Below the pieces are notes generated by a model. That model was given only the letters and a program-made list of their open reading frames with translations. It did no database searches and had not been told where the DNA came from. The position numbers and the translations under genes were made by a program. Source: Flavobacteriales bacterium (GTDB lineage: Bacteria > Bacteroidota > Bacteroidia > Flavobacteriales > Flavobacteriaceae). From it: 16,496 bases of DNA. This document shows positions 14,826 to 16,496 of this stretch, piece by piece; position 1 is the stretch's first letter, and the number at the start of each line of letters is the position of its first letter. The stretch spans positions 1 through 16,496 of the forward strand of contig WTIY01000254.1 in assembly GCA_011525065.1 (NCBI GenBank), written 5' to 3'.

Positions 14826-15635
14826 ATGATTCATCTCAAGAGCCCAGAAGAAATTGAATTAATGCGACAAAGTGCCCGATTGGTATCGAAAACCCTGGGC
14901 ATGCTGGCCAAAGAGGTCGCTCCTGGGGTGACCACAAAATCCCTTGACGCCCTGGCGGAAACCTTCATCCGCGATCATCAAGCCAAACCAGGATTTCTAG
15001 GACTTTACGGTTGTCCTTCTACCCTACTGACTTCTGTAAATGAGGCGGTCGTTCACGGCTTACCCACCGATCAACCCCTTAAAGAAGGTGATATCGTGGC
15101 CATTGATTGTGGCGTCTTGCAAAACGGCTTTTACGGAGATCACGCCTATACCTTTGAGGTGGGTGAGGTTGCTCCTGAGGTTAAAAAACTTCTTGAGGTG
15201 ACCAAGGAATCCCTCTATAAGGGCATCGAGGCCTTTACCGTGGGTCATCGCATTGGCGATATTGGATTCGCAGTCCAACAATATTGTGAATCCCACGGCT
15301 ATGGTGTGGTACGCGAATTGGTTGGACATGGGCTGGGAAAAAGTCTTCATGAGGATCCTGAGGTTCCCAATTACGGAAGAAGAGGGCGTGGAAAGAAAAT
15401 TCTCGAAGGAATGACCATAGCCATAGAACCCATGATCAACATGGGAACACACAAAGTCAGGCAACTCGAAGACGGCTGGACCATTGTAACTCAAGATAAG
15501 ACTCCGAGTGCTCATTTTGAACACAATGTTGCCATCGTGCAAGGCAAACCTCAGTTGCTCAGTACCTTTGACTATGTATACGCGGCCTTGGGCATCAGTT
15601 CAGACGAAGAAGATCCTTATCGCTCAGCCCCATAA
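14826..15635 (+). CDS. map: Methionine aminopeptidase, type I
   Basis: Removes the initiator methionine from new proteins, cytoplasmic. The 269 residues start with the standard core (MIHLKSPEEIELMRQSARLV) and have no zinc-finger extension. All five metal ligands are present: D94, D105, H168, E201 and E232, each three less than in the E. coli enzyme (97, 108, 171, 204, 235). GDHAYTF has His where many homologues have Ser; HFEHNVAIV has Asn for the common Thr. The ATG lies 7 bases after the previous stop. The C terminus (ALGISSDEEDPYRSAP) is slightly longer than in E. coli. Confidence 0.97.
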   Translation: MIHLKSPEEIELMRQSARLVSKTLGMLAKEVAPGVTTKSLDALAETFIRDHQAKPGFLGLYGCPSTLLTSVNEAVVHGLPTDQPLKEGDIVAIDCGVLQNGFYGDHAYTFEVGEVAPEVKKLLEVTKESLYKGIEAFTVGHRIGDIGFAVQQYCESHGYGVVRELVGHGLGKSLHEDPEVPNYGRRGRGKKILEGMTIAIEPMINMGTHKVRQLEDGWTIVTQDKTPSAHFEHNVAIVQGKPQLLSTFDYVYAALGISSDEEDPYRSAP

Positions 15636-15648
15636 TACAATTGAGCTC

Positions 15649-16416
15649 ATGAAGCGATTGTTTCGGTACATACTCAATACCATACCCCGGCCCTGGCTGA
15701 TCAGCATCAGCATTTATCTCCGACCCCTATTGGACTTAATGTGGCGAGGTAAACGTTTTACCGACCCCATCAATGGTAAATCCTATCGGCGTTTTCTACC
15801 CTATGGATATGGACGCATGCGGGCCAATGTGCTGTCACCCGGAACGCTCTCTTTAGAACGTCATCGCTTGTGTTGGTTGTATTTAAAAGCGCACACGGGC
15901 TTGTTTTCTGAACCGCTTAAAGTTCTTCATTTCGCCCCAGAACAAGCGTTTTACGCGCGTTTTAGGGCCCTTGAAAATTTGGATTATACCACCACTGACC
16001 TGAACTCACCCCTGGCCGATGTCAAAGCGGACATTACCGCTTTACCGTTTGACAACGATCAATACGATCTGATCATCTGCAACCACGTCTTGGAACACAT
16101 CCCGGATGACCTGAAGGCCATGAGGGAGATTTATCGTGTTCTAAAGCCAGGAGGGCTGGCAATCTTACAAGTGCCCTACGAGGCCGACAGAGAGACGACG
16201 TTTCAGGATGACACCATTACCGATCCCAAAAAGAGGGCTGAGATTTTTGGTCAATACGACCATGTTCGCGTCTATGGCATGGACTACTTCCAGCGACTAG
16301 AATCGGTTGGTTTTCGGGTTGAGGCCTTCGATATTTCAAAAGAAATCAGTCAGGAACAAACCATAGGTTACGGTTTGGCTCCAGGAGAACTTCTGCCGTT
16401 AGCCCATAAAGACTAA
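15649..16416 (+). CDS. SAM-dependent methyltransferase (Methyltransf_11 type) with cysteine-free N-terminal ribbon
   Basis: Class I methyltransferase of 255 residues, substrate unknown. An N-terminal segment with basic and hydrophobic residues (MKRLFRYILNTIPRPW) precedes GKSYRRFLPYG, then SLERHRLCWLYL (68-79), VLHFAPEQAF as motif I, DLNSPLADVKADITALPF, and the Methyltransf_11 signature YDLIICNHVLEHIPDD...RVLKPGGLAILQVPY. In relatives I recall, the FLPYG...SLERHR region carries two CxxC pairs of a zinc ribbon; here the equivalents seem to be DPING (39-43) and SPGT (63-66), without cysteine. The ATG at 15649 is 13 bases after map; the frame is open back to 15508 but that part overlaps map. Likely the last gene of the gpmI operon. 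Confidence 0.88.
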   Translation: MKRLFRYILNTIPRPWLISISIYLRPLLDLMWRGKRFTDPINGKSYRRFLPYGYGRMRANVLSPGTLSLERHRLCWLYLKAHTGLFSEPLKVLHFAPEQAFYARFRALENLDYTTTDLNSPLADVKADITALPFDNDQYDLIICNHVLEHIPDDLKAMREIYRVLKPGGLAILQVPYEADRETTFQDDTITDPKKRAEIFGQYDHVRVYGMDYFQRLESVGFRVEAFDISKEISQEQTIGYGLAPGELLPLAHKD

Positions 16417-16455
16417 ACGCCATTATCCCGATTAAAAAATTGATGGATTAGAGCA

Positions 16456-16496
16456 CTATTGCTTCAAACGATCCAATAAATTTGGTGTTGCATACC
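16456..16496 (-). CDS. Possible 3' end of a convergent gene, cut by the window edge
   Basis: Read on the - strand from the window edge, one frame gives YATPNLLDRLKQ followed by TAG (16458-16456). The amphipathic end is plausible for a protein C terminus and the remaining 39 bases to the methyltransferase stop contain no other gene. Another frame (VCNTKFIGSFEAIVL, stop further left) is equally open, so this is weak. No clear terminator is visible between the two genes. Confidence 0.22.
   Translation of the reverse strand, partial: YATPNLLDRLKQ

Noticed and set aside
15060..15542. A 160-codon open frame on the - strand within map
   Set aside because: map is intact with all metal ligands; the antisense frame has no promoter, no domain and the composition of a shadow frame.
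1..16496. A mobile element, phage, toxin-antitoxin or defence island
   Set aside because: No transposase, integrase, terminal repeats, tRNA attachment site or known defence family is visible; gene content and coding style are even across the window.

Overview
The window looks like chromosomal DNA of a member of the Bacteroidota, most likely of the Flavobacteriia. Evidence: promoters of the Bacteroidota type (TTG/TTTG, then TAnnTTTG) precede several genes; Shine-Dalgarno sequences are not obvious; the gene families are typical of the group (DUF6702-like protein, secreted M1 peptidase, GTWCxDS lipoprotein thioredoxin, Flavobacteria-type kynurenine genes). Assignment below phylum is inference. 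I see no rRNA, tRNA, CRISPR array, insertion sequence, prophage or integrase.

Region 1 (1-7171, + strand) is a tightly packed kynurenine/tryptophan catabolic operon: kynU, kmo, a RidA-family 2-aminomuconate deaminase, a 2-aminomuconate semialdehyde dehydrogenase, a short-chain dehydrogenase with an altered active site, an ACMSD-type decarboxylase, and a small-molecule O-methyltransferase. Together they would take kynurenine to 3-hydroxykynurenine (Kmo), 3-hydroxyanthranilate (KynU), then, after ring opening by a dioxygenase not in the window, 2-amino-3-carboxymuconate semialdehyde, 2-aminomuconate semialdehyde (ACMSD), 2-aminomuconate (aldehyde dehydrogenase) and 4-oxalocrotonate (RidA). Most junctions overlap by 1-4 bases (ATGA, TGATG, TAATG), which implies translational coupling. 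Tryptophan 2,3-dioxygenase, formylkynurenine formamidase and 3-hydroxyanthranilate 3,4-dioxygenase are absent; a gene end overlapping kynU shows that the operon continues upstream.

Region 2 (7172-10476, - strand) holds tatA with its own promoter, a rho-independent terminator, a large secreted M1 metallopeptidase, and a DUF6702-like envelope protein that starts the M1 transcript. tatA converges on the O-methyltransferase with no base between the stop codons.

Region 3 (10477-12168) begins with a divergent promoter region and carries pepE (dipeptidase E) and an exported M15 D,D-carboxypeptidase-like protein as a + strand pair.

Region 4 (12160-16416, + strand) starts with a clear promoter and holds a probable operon: gpmI (glycolysis), a thioredoxin-fold lipoprotein with one active-site cysteine, a two-helix membrane protein, map (methionine aminopeptidase I), and a SAM methyltransferase whose N-terminal metal-ribbon-like region has no cysteines. 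The last 80 bases hold no complete gene and perhaps the end of a - strand gene.

Most of this is ordinary core metabolism. The points most worth a second look are the SDR with Ser/Arg at its catalytic Tyr/Lys positions inside the kynurenine operon, the apparently leaderless tatA, and the inverted repeats around the pepE promoter.
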